Part shown: piece after piece, positions 54,830 through 63,744 of the stretch | Numbering within the stretch: the first letter of the stretch is position 1 | Layout: the number at the start of each line of letters is the position of its first letter | NCBI RefSeq assembly: GCF_018336155.1 | Contig: NZ_JAGYHF010000006.1 | Location: 310,001 to 374,000, forward strand | Source of the DNA: Pseudomonas rustica | Lineage (GTDB): Bacteria; Pseudomonadota; Gammaproteobacteria; Pseudomonadales; Pseudomonadaceae | Direction: 5' to 3' | DNA: 64,000 bases | Program-made: the position numbers and the translations under genes | The notes under the pieces: model-generated | Databases searched by the model: none | Told to the model about the DNA's origin: nothing | Seen by the model: the letters and a program-made list of their open reading frames with translations, nothing else

Positions 54830-54863
54830 AAAAAAGGGAGCCCCGAAAGGGCTCCCTTTTTTA
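54830..54863. terminator. Bidirectional terminator between serA and the DUF4399 gene
   Basis: AAAAAAGGGAGCCC and GGGCTCCCTTTTTT flank a CGAAA loop. Both strands have a U-tract, so it can stop both convergent genes. A degenerate repeat (AGCTACAAGC ... GCTCGTAGCT, about 54746-54816) precedes it. Confidence 0.93.
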
Positions 54864-55286
54864 TTCGACGTTAATGGTGATTTTCTTCGAGACGATTGGC
54901 GGGTCGAACGCCATGTGGTTCTTGTCACCCAGCTCCAGTTGCAAGGTGTGCTTGCCCGGGGCCAGTTTGATTTCAGCGAAGGTCTGCGCCTTGCCGAAGT
55001 GCATGTGGTTGGCGTCAGTCGGCACCACTGCGCCGGCCGGAACGATTTCCTTGGCGTCGATCAGCAGATGGTGGTGACCGGTGTTGGCGGTGACGTCACC
55101 GGCCGGTGCCAGTGCGACGTCCTTGGTGCCGAACTTGACCTTGAACTGCTGGGAAACCGTGGCCCCGTCCTCGGGAGAAACGATGAACACTTCGGCACCT
55201 TTTGGCGCAGGGGTGGCAGCACTGGCCAGCACCGAAACACCCATCAGCACACCGGCCAATGCTGCACGTGACATAAAGCTTTTCAT
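54861..55286 (-). CDS. DUF4399 exported protein
   Basis: A 141-residue periplasmic protein with a signal peptide (residues 1-about 23, ending ASA). The domain has FIVSPEDGATVSQQF and the His-rich TGHHHLLID that may bind a metal. Family function unknown. Convergent with serA and divergent from the short binding-protein gene. Confidence 0.8.
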   Translation of the reverse strand: MKSFMSRAALAGVLMGVSVLASAATPAPKGAEVFIVSPEDGATVSQQFKVKFGTKDVALAPAGDVTANTGHHHLLIDAKEIVPAGAVVPTDANHMHFGKAQTFAEIKLAPGKHTLQLELGDKNHMAFDPPIVSKKITINVE

Positions 55287-55421
55287 TTTCTTCTCCAGTT
55301 TTTCCGTAAAATCCGCACGGTCATGACAACTTCATGACCATTCGTTGTCGAAGGCACTCGACAACCATAGCAAAGCGAGCCTGAATCAGAGCATCGCGAT
55401 AATGATTTCAAAGGAGTGACC

Positions 55422-55997
55422 ATGCGTTTTCTGCCTGGCCTGATCTGCCTGCTACCCCTTCTGAGCCCATTGGCTCACGCCGAACTTATAGATGACGTCA
55501 ATGATCGCGGTGAGCTGCGCATAGCCCTTGAGGCTAATACACCGCCCTTCAATTACAAGGACGATGGCGACAAACTCACGGGGTTCGAGGTCGAGCTGGG
55601 GCAAATGCTCGCCAACGAGCTGGATGTGCGCGCCGACTTCATCGTCACCGACGAAGCCGACCTGTACCAGGGCGTTGAAAGCGGCAAATACGACGTTGCG
55701 CTCAACCACATAGCACTGACCGCCGAACTCAAGGATCGTTTCGACGTAGAGCCTTATGGCAAGGTCGAGGCGCAGATGCTGGCGAAGAAGGATGAGCCGG
55801 CACAGCCGCAACCGATGGTGCTGGTGCAGGCGTTGACGGATGCCAAACCGAAGGCGAGCGCGCCGGTGGAATTGGCGATTCCGTTTCAGAAGGGAAACCC
55901 GGCGTTTCACGCCAGCCTTGAGAGCGCGATGCAGCGGATCAGGGCGGATGGGCGCTTGGCGGCGCTGACCGAGAAGTGGCTCACTGAACCCAAGTGA
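55422..55997 (+). CDS. Short periplasmic binding-protein-like protein (SBP family 3, reduced)
   Basis: A 191-residue exported protein with a signal peptide (residues 1-20, cut after AHA). The first lobe matches SBP family 3 (RGELRIALEANTPPFNYKDD, LTGFEVELGQMLANEL), but the chain then passes quickly to the last helices (AMQRIRADGRLAALTEKWL). About 60 residues of the second lobe seem to be missing compared with typical 250-residue members. A Pro/Lys/Ala-rich linker takes their place. The ATG at 55422 follows AAGGAG. No permease or ATPase is nearby. Ligand binding is doubtful. Confidence 0.7.
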   Translation: MRFLPGLICLLPLLSPLAHAELIDDVNDRGELRIALEANTPPFNYKDDGDKLTGFEVELGQMLANELDVRADFIVTDEADLYQGVESGKYDVALNHIALTAELKDRFDVEPYGKVEAQMLAKKDEPAQPQPMVLVQALTDAKPKASAPVELAIPFQKGNPAFHASLESAMQRIRADGRLAALTEKWLTEPK

Positions 55998-56000
55998 AAC

Positions 56001-56090
56001 CTGTAGGAGCTGCGGCACGCTGCGATCTTTTGATGTTGATTCGAAAGATCAAAAAGATCAAAAGATCGCAGCGTGCCGCAGCTCCTACAG
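56001..56090. repeat. Long inverted repeat, family A variant, entering a coding end
   Basis: The arms CTGTAGGAGCTGCGGCACG and CGTGCCGCAGCTCCTACAG continue inward through GATCTTTTGAT. Its right end (CTACAG) supplies the last codon and the stop of the minus-strand DUF523 gene. Confidence 0.9.
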
Positions 56091-56576
56091 GTGATCGAGT
56101 TGGGTCAGGGCTTCTGCGGCTTGCGGGAGTTCGAGTTCGCTGAAAACCTGCACACCATGGCGCTTGAGCAGTGCAGCCGTCACGCCTTCGCCAGTGACTT
56201 TCACGCCACTGAAAGTCCCGTCATAGGTCAGCAGGTTGCCACAGGATGGACTGTTGGCTTTCAGCACTGCCACGCGGATGCCGTGTTTCTGCACCAACGC
56301 CAGCGCCTGCCGCGCACCGTCGAGAAACTGCGCACTGACATCCTCGCCCTCGGTGGTGATCACCGCAGCAGTTCCATCCAGCACCTCAGCGCCCTGCCCT
56401 CCGGGAATCTCCGCCGCCGCCCGTGGCGTCGGCAAACCGCCCGCCACTTCCGGACACAACGGCACCACACGCCCTTCGGCAATCCACTGCTCGAGCAAAT
56501 CAAACGGCCCGCTCGCGCCACCGTCGTAACGCACGCGATGACCCAACAGGCAGCGGCTGACCAGAATCTTTTCCAT
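56085..56576 (-). CDS. DUF523 family protein
   Basis: A 163-residue protein with family landmarks VSRCLLGHRVRYDGG, CPEVAGGLPTPR and SPSCG. Two conserved Cys could bind metal or take part in thiol chemistry. Function unknown. The stop codon (TAG) and last Leu codon come from the repeat at 56001-56090. Its start shares a base with the stop of the 2OG oxygenase gene. Confidence 0.82.
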   Translation of the reverse strand: MEKILVSRCLLGHRVRYDGGASGPFDLLEQWIAEGRVVPLCPEVAGGLPTPRAAAEIPGGQGAEVLDGTAAVITTEGEDVSAQFLDGARQALALVQKHGIRVAVLKANSPSCGNLLTYDGTFSGVKVTGEGVTAALLKRHGVQVFSELELPQAAEALTQLDHL

Positions 56577-57208
56577 CAGAACGGCTCGTTGCCACGGCGG
56601 CGGAACCAGCCGGTCAGCGACAAACGCTCACGGCTCGCCGGCAGCACTTCGTGCGGCACTTCGCCAGAAAGAAACACCACCAGACAACCGCCGGTAGGCT
56701 GCACGTCGTGCACGCGATCCTCGTTCAGGTACATGCGCAACTGACCACCGTCCTCCGGCAGCCAGGCGTCATTGAGGTAGACCACCACCGAGACCATGCG
56801 CTTGTCGTCATCGCGAAAACGATCGACGTGCCGGCGATAAAACGCGCCCGGCGGATACAGGGCGAAATGGCATTCAAAATCTTCAAGGCCGAGGAACAAG
56901 CCACGATTGAGCGCCTCGCGCAGGCTCTCCATCAGATTCAGGTAACGGTCACTGGACTCGGCCTGACCCGGGTCGATCCACTGGATATGGTCGCCACGAA
57001 TCCCCTCGCGAATCTCTGAAAACGGCCCACGGCCAACCGCTGCCGGCGCCAGTTCACCTTCGGCCTCGCGTTTACGGCACTCGGCCGCCAACTCGCGGGT
57101 CAAACCGGCGGGCAGGAAAATGTTCTGCTGCGACCAGCCGTGATCGGCCAGGTCGTCGACAATGCGTAACAGCAGCGGGTGTTCAGAGGATATTTGCATG
57201 GCGCGCAT
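56576..57208 (-). CDS. 2-oxoglutarate/Fe(II)-dependent oxygenase (prolyl-hydroxylase-like)
   Basis: A 210-residue enzyme of the P4Hc-type 2OG-Fe(II) family. The iron triad is HxD (HVDRF) and a later His (VPHEV), with the 2OG Arg in RERLSLTGW. GGQLRMY and VFLSG match the double-stranded beta-helix strands. The start at 57208 or 57199 cannot be decided; the first has a GGCGG-like site. Relatives hydroxylate protein side chains, for example in EF-Tu (PPHD). The target here is unknown. Confidence 0.78.
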   Translation of the reverse strand: MRAMQISSEHPLLLRIVDDLADHGWSQQNIFLPAGLTRELAAECRKREAEGELAPAAVGRGPFSEIREGIRGDHIQWIDPGQAESSDRYLNLMESLREALNRGLFLGLEDFECHFALYPPGAFYRRHVDRFRDDDKRMVSVVVYLNDAWLPEDGGQLRMYLNEDRVHDVQPTGGCLVVFLSGEVPHEVLPASRERLSLTGWFRRRGNEPF

Positions 57209-57316
57209 AGTATGCCGCCGGCGAAAAATCCGACAGAGCCACGCAGCGGCTTGATACGAATTCTCGACAAGTACCGGCACCGCACGGAGAATAGTCCGCT
57301 GCTGACAGGAGTCCCT

Positions 57317-58048
57317 ATGCGCCGTTTGCTTTTTTCACTGTTGATGTTCTGTGTTTTGCCCGCTTGGGCGGACGGCCACGATCAGCTGTACAAGGTCGCC
57401 GGCTGGCCAGAACAACGCGCGCATTTCAACGACGCCCTGGCGGCCGCCCAGCAGCGCTATCAAAACAGCCTGCCGCCCGCCGTGTTTCAAGCGCTGCTGA
57501 ACAACAGCAACCAGCGCTTCGCCCCGCAAGCCGTGGATCAACGCGCCGAAGCGCAACTGCGGCAGAACCTCGCCGACCCGAAACCGGCGCTGACCTTCTT
57601 TCAATCGCCATTGGGCAAAAAAATCGTCGCCGCTGAATTGCTCGCGACCCGCCGCGATCAACTGGCGAAAAACGCCAAGGGTCTGCCGAAGATGCAGGTC
57701 AGCGACAGCCGTCTGCTGATCATCGGCCACCTCGCTCAAGCATTGCCCGCGCGTGAAGCGGGCGCCGAAGTGAGCCTGGCGATTGCCGGCGTCGCGGCAG
57801 ACAGTTTGAGTTCGATGATTCCGGGATTGCTCGGCGGTGGTCAGGCGCAGAGCATGTTGAACGGTCAGCGTCAGCGCCTGATGGATCAGATTGGCGCGGA
57901 CATGAACAACACGTTGCTTTACGTTTATCGCGATCTGTCGGATGAAGAGCTGGAAGAGTTTGCGACGTTTGCCGAATCGGCTGAGGGCAAGGCTTATTAT
58001 CAGGCGGCGCTGGCGGCGATTCGGGCGGGGTTGGCGGTTGGGCAGTGA
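57317..58048 (+). CDS. DUF2059 exported protein
   Basis: A 243-residue periplasmic protein with a signal peptide (residues 1-18, after AWA). It is mostly helical; the DUF2059 signature lies near the C-terminus (YVYRDLSDEELEEFATF then GKAYY). Function unknown. The start ATG follows AGGAG; upstream in-frame sequence crosses the divergent promoter region. Confidence 0.82.
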   Translation: MRRLLFSLLMFCVLPAWADGHDQLYKVAGWPEQRAHFNDALAAAQQRYQNSLPPAVFQALLNNSNQRFAPQAVDQRAEAQLRQNLADPKPALTFFQSPLGKKIVAAELLATRRDQLAKNAKGLPKMQVSDSRLLIIGHLAQALPAREAGAEVSLAIAGVAADSLSSMIPGLLGGGQAQSMLNGQRQRLMDQIGADMNNTLLYVYRDLSDEELEEFATFAESAEGKAYYQAALAAIRAGLAVGQ

Positions 58049-58070
58049 TCTTCTTCGCCAGATAGACCGC

Positions 58071-58137
58071 CATCGCGAGCAAGCTTTGCTCCTACGGGAT
58101 TACGCTCCCCTTGTAGGAGCTGAGCTTGCTCGCGAAG
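58071..58137. repeat. Long inverted repeat, family C variant
   Basis: The arms TCGCGAGCAAGCTTTGCTCC and GGAGCTGAGCTTGCTCGCGA, with the loop TACGGGATTACGC, lie between convergent DUF2059 and alpha/beta hydrolase genes. Confidence 0.88.
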
Positions 58138-58152
58138 AGGCCCTCCCAGACG

Positions 58153-59100
58153 CTAAAGATTCCGCCCCCTGATCCGCTTGCTCAGAAACTCGAAATACTC
58201 CTCTCGCATCTCCACCGTCTCATTCGCCAGATGATGCCGCGCCTCCGCCAACAGCAGAATCTGCGGCCGATCAAACTTCCACTTCAACACCTGCAAATTG
58301 TGCTGCCAGTCCACTGTCATGTCCGCCTGCCCCTGAATGATCAGCGGCCGTCGCGGACTTTTTTTCGCGTGTTCAACGCGCACAATCCAGCGTGACAACG
58401 CCCCGACCCACGCCGTCGGCAAGCGTTTTGGCTGCAACGGATCTTTCAGCAGAAACGGCAGAAAATCCGGGTCATTCGAGTTCTCGCTGAAACGCCGCGC
58501 GATGCCTCGAACAAACGGCCTCAACACGTAATAACTCAGCTGCGACCAACCCCACGCCCGAGGTCGCACCAGCGGCGACAATAAAATCACCTGGCCCTGC
58601 GCCGGACTGCTCTCGCCATGGTTGAGCAAATGATCAACCACAATCGCGCCGCCGGTACTCTGCCCGCACAAATGCCACGGCTCAGGCAGTGCAATCGAAC
58701 GCGCTTCGGCGAACAACGCTTGCAGGGTGTCCTGATATTCGGAGAAGTCGCGAATGCTCGCGCGCGGCCCGCTCGACAGACCATGGCCCGGCAAGTCGCA
58801 GGCGATCACGGCAAAATCCTGATCCAGCGCCCACTCGATCACATGTCGATAGAGCCCGACGTGATCGTAAAAACCGTGCAGCAGAAACAGCGTCGCCTTG
58901 ACCTTCTCCGGCCACCAGCAATGGCTGACCAGTTCGTAGCCATCGACTTCGAAACGGCCCATCCCACACCACAAATCGCGCTCGGGAAAGTCAGTCTGAT
59001 AGAAGCGCTGATACGCCTTGGCCTCATCCGACAACGGCTGCCACTCAGCCAACGGCTTGAGGCTGGCGCGTATTTGATCGGGGTCGAAAGTGGCAGGCAT
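58153..59100 (-). CDS. Alpha/beta hydrolase (monoacylglycerol-lipase-like)
   Basis: A 315-residue esterase or lipase of the serine aminopeptidase S33/Hydrolase_4 type. Oxyanion region FLLHGFYDH, nucleophile elbow CGQSTGG, late Asp (QGQADMTVD) and His (EARHHLANE) form the triad. No signal peptide. The probable substrates are monoacylglycerols or other lipid esters. Divergent from the DUF6436 gene. Confidence 0.84.
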   Translation of the reverse strand: MPATFDPDQIRASLKPLAEWQPLSDEAKAYQRFYQTDFPERDLWCGMGRFEVDGYELVSHCWWPEKVKATLFLLHGFYDHVGLYRHVIEWALDQDFAVIACDLPGHGLSSGPRASIRDFSEYQDTLQALFAEARSIALPEPWHLCGQSTGGAIVVDHLLNHGESSPAQGQVILLSPLVRPRAWGWSQLSYYVLRPFVRGIARRFSENSNDPDFLPFLLKDPLQPKRLPTAWVGALSRWIVRVEHAKKSPRRPLIIQGQADMTVDWQHNLQVLKWKFDRPQILLLAEARHHLANETVEMREEYFEFLSKRIRGRNL

Positions 59101-59199
59101 GCAAAGATTCCAAAACGGTAAACAGACTTTATCGGCCTGCGATATTCATCTGTCGGGGCAAGCATGGCAAGCTAGCCCACCTCTTTGGGATCGAAAACC

Positions 59200-59778
59200 A
59201 TGCGTTCGCCCTACCGCACCGCACTGTTTGCCAGCCTGCTCGCGCTTATTTGTGCCGGGGTGCTGTGGGCGGCGTACGACTGGTTTCAGGGTCGTTACCT
59301 GCGCGCGTTCAGCGAACACACCGCGGTGTTTTCCGGTGATCCGCTGCGCCTGCCCGCTGATCTCGCCGGGCCCGGGCCGATTCGTCTGGTGCATTTCTGG
59401 GATCCGGCCTGCCCGTGCAACGTCGGCAATCAACAGCACCTGACCGAGATGGTCGAGCAATTCAGCGCCAAGGGCGTCGAGTTCTTTGCCGTGCAAAGAG
59501 CCGGCAGCCACGGCCAGTTGCCCGCCACGCTCAGCAGCTTGAAAACCCTCACGATCTTGCCCGGCTCCGAGCAGGTGCCCGCCAGCCCGGCCGTGGCGAT
59601 CTGGGATCGCAGCGGCAAACTGGCGTATTTCGGCCCGTACAGCGAAGGCCTGACCTGCAACTCCAGCAACAGTTTTATCGAACCAATCCTCAACGCGCTG
59701 ACCGACGATCGCCCGGTGAATGCCACGCACACTTTGGCGGTCGGCTGTTATTGCCCGTGGCCGGTGGAAGCGCAGTAA
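59200..59778 (+). CDS. Thioredoxin-like membrane-anchored protein (DUF6436 type)
   Basis: A 192-residue protein with an N-terminal anchor (residues about 8-27) and a thioredoxin-fold domain facing the periplasm. The redox centre is in FWDPACPCNVG, where CPC replaces CxxC. A further CYCPW is at the C-terminus. A disulfide or redox role is inferred from the fold only. It lies 100 bases before the penicillin-acylase-type gene on the same strand. Confidence 0.7.
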   Translation: MRSPYRTALFASLLALICAGVLWAAYDWFQGRYLRAFSEHTAVFSGDPLRLPADLAGPGPIRLVHFWDPACPCNVGNQQHLTEMVEQFSAKGVEFFAVQRAGSHGQLPATLSSLKTLTILPGSEQVPASPAVAIWDRSGKLAYFGPYSEGLTCNSSNSFIEPILNALTDDRPVNATHTLAVGCYCPWPVEAQ

Positions 59779-59880
59779 GGCATTCCGGACTTTTCGAGGA
59801 CAACACTGCACGGCACAGATGGACTGTGCTAATTGTTTGCAGCCCGACGGGCGGCAATCCCGCAAGCACAAGGAGTCACC

Positions 59881-62292
59881 ATGAAGCGCGTGTTCACCGT
59901 ACTGGCCCTGCTCATCGTTGTTCTGCTCGCCGGCGCCGGCTGGTATGTCTACAGCAAACAACCGACGCGACAGGGTCAGGTCGAACTGCGCAACCTGCAG
60001 GGTTCGGTGACCGTGCGCTACGACGAGCGCGGCGTGCCGCACATCCGCGCCGAAAATGAAACCGACCTCTACCGCGCCCTCGGTTATGTGCATGCGCAGG
60101 ATCGTCTGTTCCAGATGGAAGCCATGCGCCGCCTCGCCCGTGGTGAACTGGCCGAGGTGCTCGGGCCAAAACTGCTCGACACCGACAAGCTGTTCCGCAG
60201 CCTGCGCATCCGTGAGCGCGCTGCCAGTTATGTCGCCAGCCTCGATAAACAGTCGCCGTCGTGGAAGGCCCTGCAAGCCTATCTGGATGGCATCAACCAG
60301 TATCAGGACACCCACGCCGCGCCGATCGAGTTCGACGTGCTGGGCATCCCGAAACGGCCGTTCACTGCTGAGGACAGCATCAGCGTCGCCGGTTACATGG
60401 CTTACAGCTTTGCCGCCGCGTTTCGCACCGAGCCGCTGCTGACCTATGTGCGCGATCAACTCGGCGCTGATTACCTCAACGTCTTCGATCTCGACTGGCA
60501 GCCCAAAGGCGTGCTCGCCAAAGGCCACAGCACATCGACGCCGGCTCTCGCGGCTGGCGACTGGAAAGACCTCAAAGCCCTCGCCCGTCTCAGCGAACAA
60601 GCACTGATCGACAACGGCTTGCCGCAGTTCGAAGGCAGCAACGCCTGGGTGATTGCCGGCAGCCGCAGCCAGAGCGGCAAACCGCTGCTGGCCGGAGACC
60701 CGCACATTCGTTTCTCGGTGCCGTCGGTGTGGTACGAGGCGCAATTGTCGGCGCCGGGTTTTGAGCTGTACGGCCATCATCAGGCGCTGGTGCCGTTTGC
60801 GTTTCTGGGGCACAACCTCGATTTCGGCTGGAGCCTGACCATGTTCCAGAATGACGATCTGGATCTGATCGCCGAGAAGGTCAATCCGGACAATGCCAAT
60901 CAGGTCTGGTATCGCGGCCAGTGGACGGACATGGTCGTCAGCGAACAGCAGATCAATGTGAAGGGCCAATCGCCGGTGACCCTCACCCTGCGCCAATCGC
61001 CCCACGGCCCGATCGTCAACGACGCACTCGGCACCGCAGCGGGCAGGACGCCGATCGCGATGTGGTGGGCGTTCCTCGAAACACCGAATCCGATTCTCGA
61101 AGGTTTCTATCAGCTCAACCGTGCCGACACGTTGGCCAAGGCCCGCGCGGCTGCGGCGAAAGTGCAGGCGCCGGGGCTGAACCTGGTTTACGCCAACGCC
61201 AAGGGTGATATCGCCTGTTGGGCGTCGGCGTTGCTGCCCAAGCGCCCGGCCGGGGTAAGGCCGGAATTCATTCTCGACGGCAGCAGCAATCAGGCGGACA
61301 AGGACGGTTACTACCCGTTCAGCGCCAACCCGCAGGAAGAAAACCCGGCGCGCGGTTACATCGTCTCGGCCAACTTCCAGCCGCTGTCGCCGACCGGCAT
61401 GGAGATTCCCGGTTACTACAACCTCGCCGATCGCGGCCAACAGCTCAATCGTCAGCTCAGCGACAAGAACATCAAGTGGACGAACGAGGCCAACCAGAAG
61501 CTGCAACTCGGCACCGCGACCGGTTACGGCCCGCGCGTGTTGGCGCCTTTGCTGCCGGTGCTGCGTGAAGTGGTGAGCGATCCAGCGCAGCTGAAACTGG
61601 TCGAGCAACTGGCGCAGTGGCCCGGTGACTATCCGCTGGATTCGGTGAGTGCGACGGTGTTTAGCCAGTTCCTCTACGACCTCGCCGATGCGGCGATGCG
61701 TGATGAATTGGGCAATGAGTTTTTCGACACGCTGTTGTCGACGCGAGTGATCGATTCGGCGCTGCCACGACTGGCGGCGAACGCTGATTCACCGTGGTGG
61801 GATAACCGCAACACGCCGGCCAAAGAGACTCGCGCTGATGTTGTGCGCACGGCGTGGGCTGCGAGCATGGCGCACCTGAAGCTGACGCTTGGCGACGATG
61901 TGGCGGCTTGGAAATGGGGCGCGGCGCATACGCTCACGCATGGCCATCCATTGGGGCAGCAGAAGCCGCTGGATCGGATTTTCAACGTCGGGCCGTTTGC
62001 GGCGCCGGGCAGTCATGAGGTGCCAAACAATCTTTCGGCGAAGATCGGCCCGGCGCCGTGGCCAGTGACGTATGGGCCGTCGACGCGGCGCTTGGTGGAT
62101 TTTGCGGATCCGGCGCATGGGCTGACGATTAACCCGGTTGGGCAGAGTGGTGTGCCGTTTGATAGCCACTATGACGATCAGGCTGAGGCATATGTTGATG
62201 GGATTTATGTGCAGGCGCACTTCAGTGAGGAAGAGGTGACGGCGAATACGCATAGCACGTTGAAGCTGTTGCCGATGCGGGCGAAACCTTAA
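59881..62292 (+). CDS. hacB: Penicillin-acylase family enzyme, probable AHL acylase HacB
   Basis: An 803-residue Ntn-hydrolase precursor with a signal or anchor (residues 1-22). Self-cleavage should occur before Ser253 (GSNAW), which becomes the catalytic N-terminus of the beta chain. Gly252 precedes it, as in this family. The length and neighbourhood (next to the serA region, PA0305 in PAO1) match HacB, an acyl-homoserine-lactone acylase. Members split long-chain AHLs or other acyl amides in the periplasm. The ATG follows AAGGAG. Specificity is not shown by sequence. Confidence 0.75.
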   Translation: MKRVFTVLALLIVVLLAGAGWYVYSKQPTRQGQVELRNLQGSVTVRYDERGVPHIRAENETDLYRALGYVHAQDRLFQMEAMRRLARGELAEVLGPKLLDTDKLFRSLRIRERAASYVASLDKQSPSWKALQAYLDGINQYQDTHAAPIEFDVLGIPKRPFTAEDSISVAGYMAYSFAAAFRTEPLLTYVRDQLGADYLNVFDLDWQPKGVLAKGHSTSTPALAAGDWKDLKALARLSEQALIDNGLPQFEGSNAWVIAGSRSQSGKPLLAGDPHIRFSVPSVWYEAQLSAPGFELYGHHQALVPFAFLGHNLDFGWSLTMFQNDDLDLIAEKVNPDNANQVWYRGQWTDMVVSEQQINVKGQSPVTLTLRQSPHGPIVNDALGTAAGRTPIAMWWAFLETPNPILEGFYQLNRADTLAKARAAAAKVQAPGLNLVYANAKGDIACWASALLPKRPAGVRPEFILDGSSNQADKDGYYPFSANPQEENPARGYIVSANFQPLSPTGMEIPGYYNLADRGQQLNRQLSDKNIKWTNEANQKLQLGTATGYGPRVLAPLLPVLREVVSDPAQLKLVEQLAQWPGDYPLDSVSATVFSQFLYDLADAAMRDELGNEFFDTLLSTRVIDSALPRLAANADSPWWDNRNTPAKETRADVVRTAWAASMAHLKLTLGDDVAAWKWGAAHTLTHGHPLGQQKPLDRIFNVGPFAAPGSHEVPNNLSAKIGPAPWPVTYGPSTRRLVDFADPAHGLTINPVGQSGVPFDSHYDDQAEAYVDGIYVQAHFSEEEVTANTHSTLKLLPMRAKP

Positions 62293-62296
62293 AAGC

Positions 62297-62472
62297 CCCT
62301 CACCCTAGCCCTCTCCCGGAGGGAGAGGGGACTGACCGAGGTGTCTTTCGCTATGCACCGACTTGAGAGATCGAGTCGATTATGGATTCGATACAGCAAC
62401 ATCACGTCGGCGTATCTCCCCAATATCCCCGAATCGGCCCCCTCTCCCTCTGGGAGAGGGCTGGGGTGAGGG
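62297..62472. repeat. Long inverted repeat, family E
   Basis: The arms CCCTCACCCTAGCCCTCTCC and GGAGAGGGCTGGGGTGAGGG lie between convergent hacB and the GlxA-type gene; its last base abuts the stop of the latter. Each arm has a CTCCC-GGAG-type small hairpin. Confidence 0.9.
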
Positions 62473-63438
62473 TCAAACCATCACCGCAAAATTCAGCCGA
62501 AACTGCTGCGGCGTCACGCCCAACCTGCGGTTAAACACCCCGCGCATATGCTGCGCATCGCGAAACCCGCACTGATACGCCACCGTCTTCAGCGGCGCCG
62601 TCGTGCTCTCCAGCATCACCCGCGCCGCATCCACCCGCGCCCGCTCGACAAACTCCGCCGGCGTCACCTTCGCTTCCCGGGCAAACACCCGCGAGAAATT
62701 ACGCGCGCTCATGTTCGCCGCGTTGGCCAGATCGGCAATGGTCAGATCACCCGTCAGATTGGCCAGCACATACAACTGCACCATCGCCACCGCCGACGTC
62801 GGCTCCGCATGCGGCGTGAGGAACGGGCTGAACTGCGACTGCCCGCCCGAGCGCTGAGTGAACACCACCAGCCGCTTCGCCACACTGAGCGCCACTTCAG
62901 CACCGTGATCACGCGCCAGTAAATACAGCGACAGATCAATCCCCGCCGTCACCCCGGCCGAGGTGTAGAGCGTGCGGTCCTCGACGTACAAACGATCCGC
63001 GTCAACCTGCGTCGATGGACACAACTGCACCAAAGCCTCGGCATCGTTCCAGTGCGTGGTCACCGTGCGCCCTTCCAGCAACCCGGCGCGCGCGAGCATG
63101 AAGGCGCCGTTGCAGATCGAGCCGAAACGCTGAGCGCGGGCGCAGGCCTCACGCAGCCAGGTGTCGAACGTCGCACCGAAATCCATGAACGGCAGTTGCG
63201 GCCCGCCGGCGACCAGCAGCAGGTCGTAGGCGTCCAGCGCTTCGCTGAAATGGCGATGGGCGTTGAGGATCAAGCCGTTGGAACAGGCCATCGGTGTTTT
63301 TTCCAGGCCGATCACTTCCAGCCGATAGTGATCTTCCGGCGCGAGGAAGCGGTTGGCCTCGGCGAACACATCCATGGGGCCGGTGACGTCGAGTGACTGC
63401 ACACCTGCGAACACCACGATGGCGACGGTTTTGTTCAT
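62473..63438 (-). CDS. GlxA family transcriptional regulator
   Basis: A 321-residue regulator with an N-terminal DJ-1/PfpI-like domain (ICNGAFMLARAGLL near the nucleophile elbow, Cys present) and a C-terminal AraC helix-turn-helix pair (ANMSARNFSRVFARE, then YQCGFRDAQHMRGVF). Members of this group sense amines, amino acids or betaines. It is divergent from the partial HD-domain gene, which may be its target. The start at 63438 (MNKTVAIVVF) is used. Confidence 0.86.
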   Translation of the reverse strand: MNKTVAIVVFAGVQSLDVTGPMDVFAEANRFLAPEDHYRLEVIGLEKTPMACSNGLILNAHRHFSEALDAYDLLLVAGGPQLPFMDFGATFDTWLREACARAQRFGSICNGAFMLARAGLLEGRTVTTHWNDAEALVQLCPSTQVDADRLYVEDRTLYTSAGVTAGIDLSLYLLARDHGAEVALSVAKRLVVFTQRSGGQSQFSPFLTPHAEPTSAVAMVQLYVLANLTGDLTIADLANAANMSARNFSRVFAREAKVTPAEFVERARVDAARVMLESTTAPLKTVAYQCGFRDAQHMRGVFNRRLGVTPQQFRLNFAVMV

Positions 63439-63461
63439 GTTTTTGAAGTCCCCTGTAACCC

Positions 63462-63593
63462 TGTGGCGAGGGGATTTATCCCCGTTGGGTTGCGAAGCAG
63501 CCCCAAGACCATACACCTCGTTGTGTCAGGCAGTCTTCATGGCTGGATTTACGACTGCTGCGCAGCCGAACGGGGATAAATCCCCTCGCCACA
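63462..63593. repeat. Long inverted repeat, family B, in a divergent spacer
   Basis: The arms TGTGGCGAGGGGATTTATCC and GGATAAATCCCCTCGCCACA lie in the 306 bases between the divergent GlxA-type and HD-domain genes. The spacer has no gene besides this repeat. Confidence 0.92.
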
Positions 63594-63744
63594 ATGGATC
63601 GCATTCCGACCTGTGACGGGCAGTTGGCACGATTTGCAGGTGGATTGGCAAGGATCGCAGCCATGCGCCGATTGTTCGCTTGCAGCGTCGGGAACAGACT
63701 TTCCCCATCAGCGCCACGACGGCGCTTTCAGAAAGGAAAGCACC

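Noticed and set aside
59146..61608. Minus-strand 820-codon open frame
   Set aside because: Antisense to hacB and its neighbour. No motif, and it crosses several gene boundaries.
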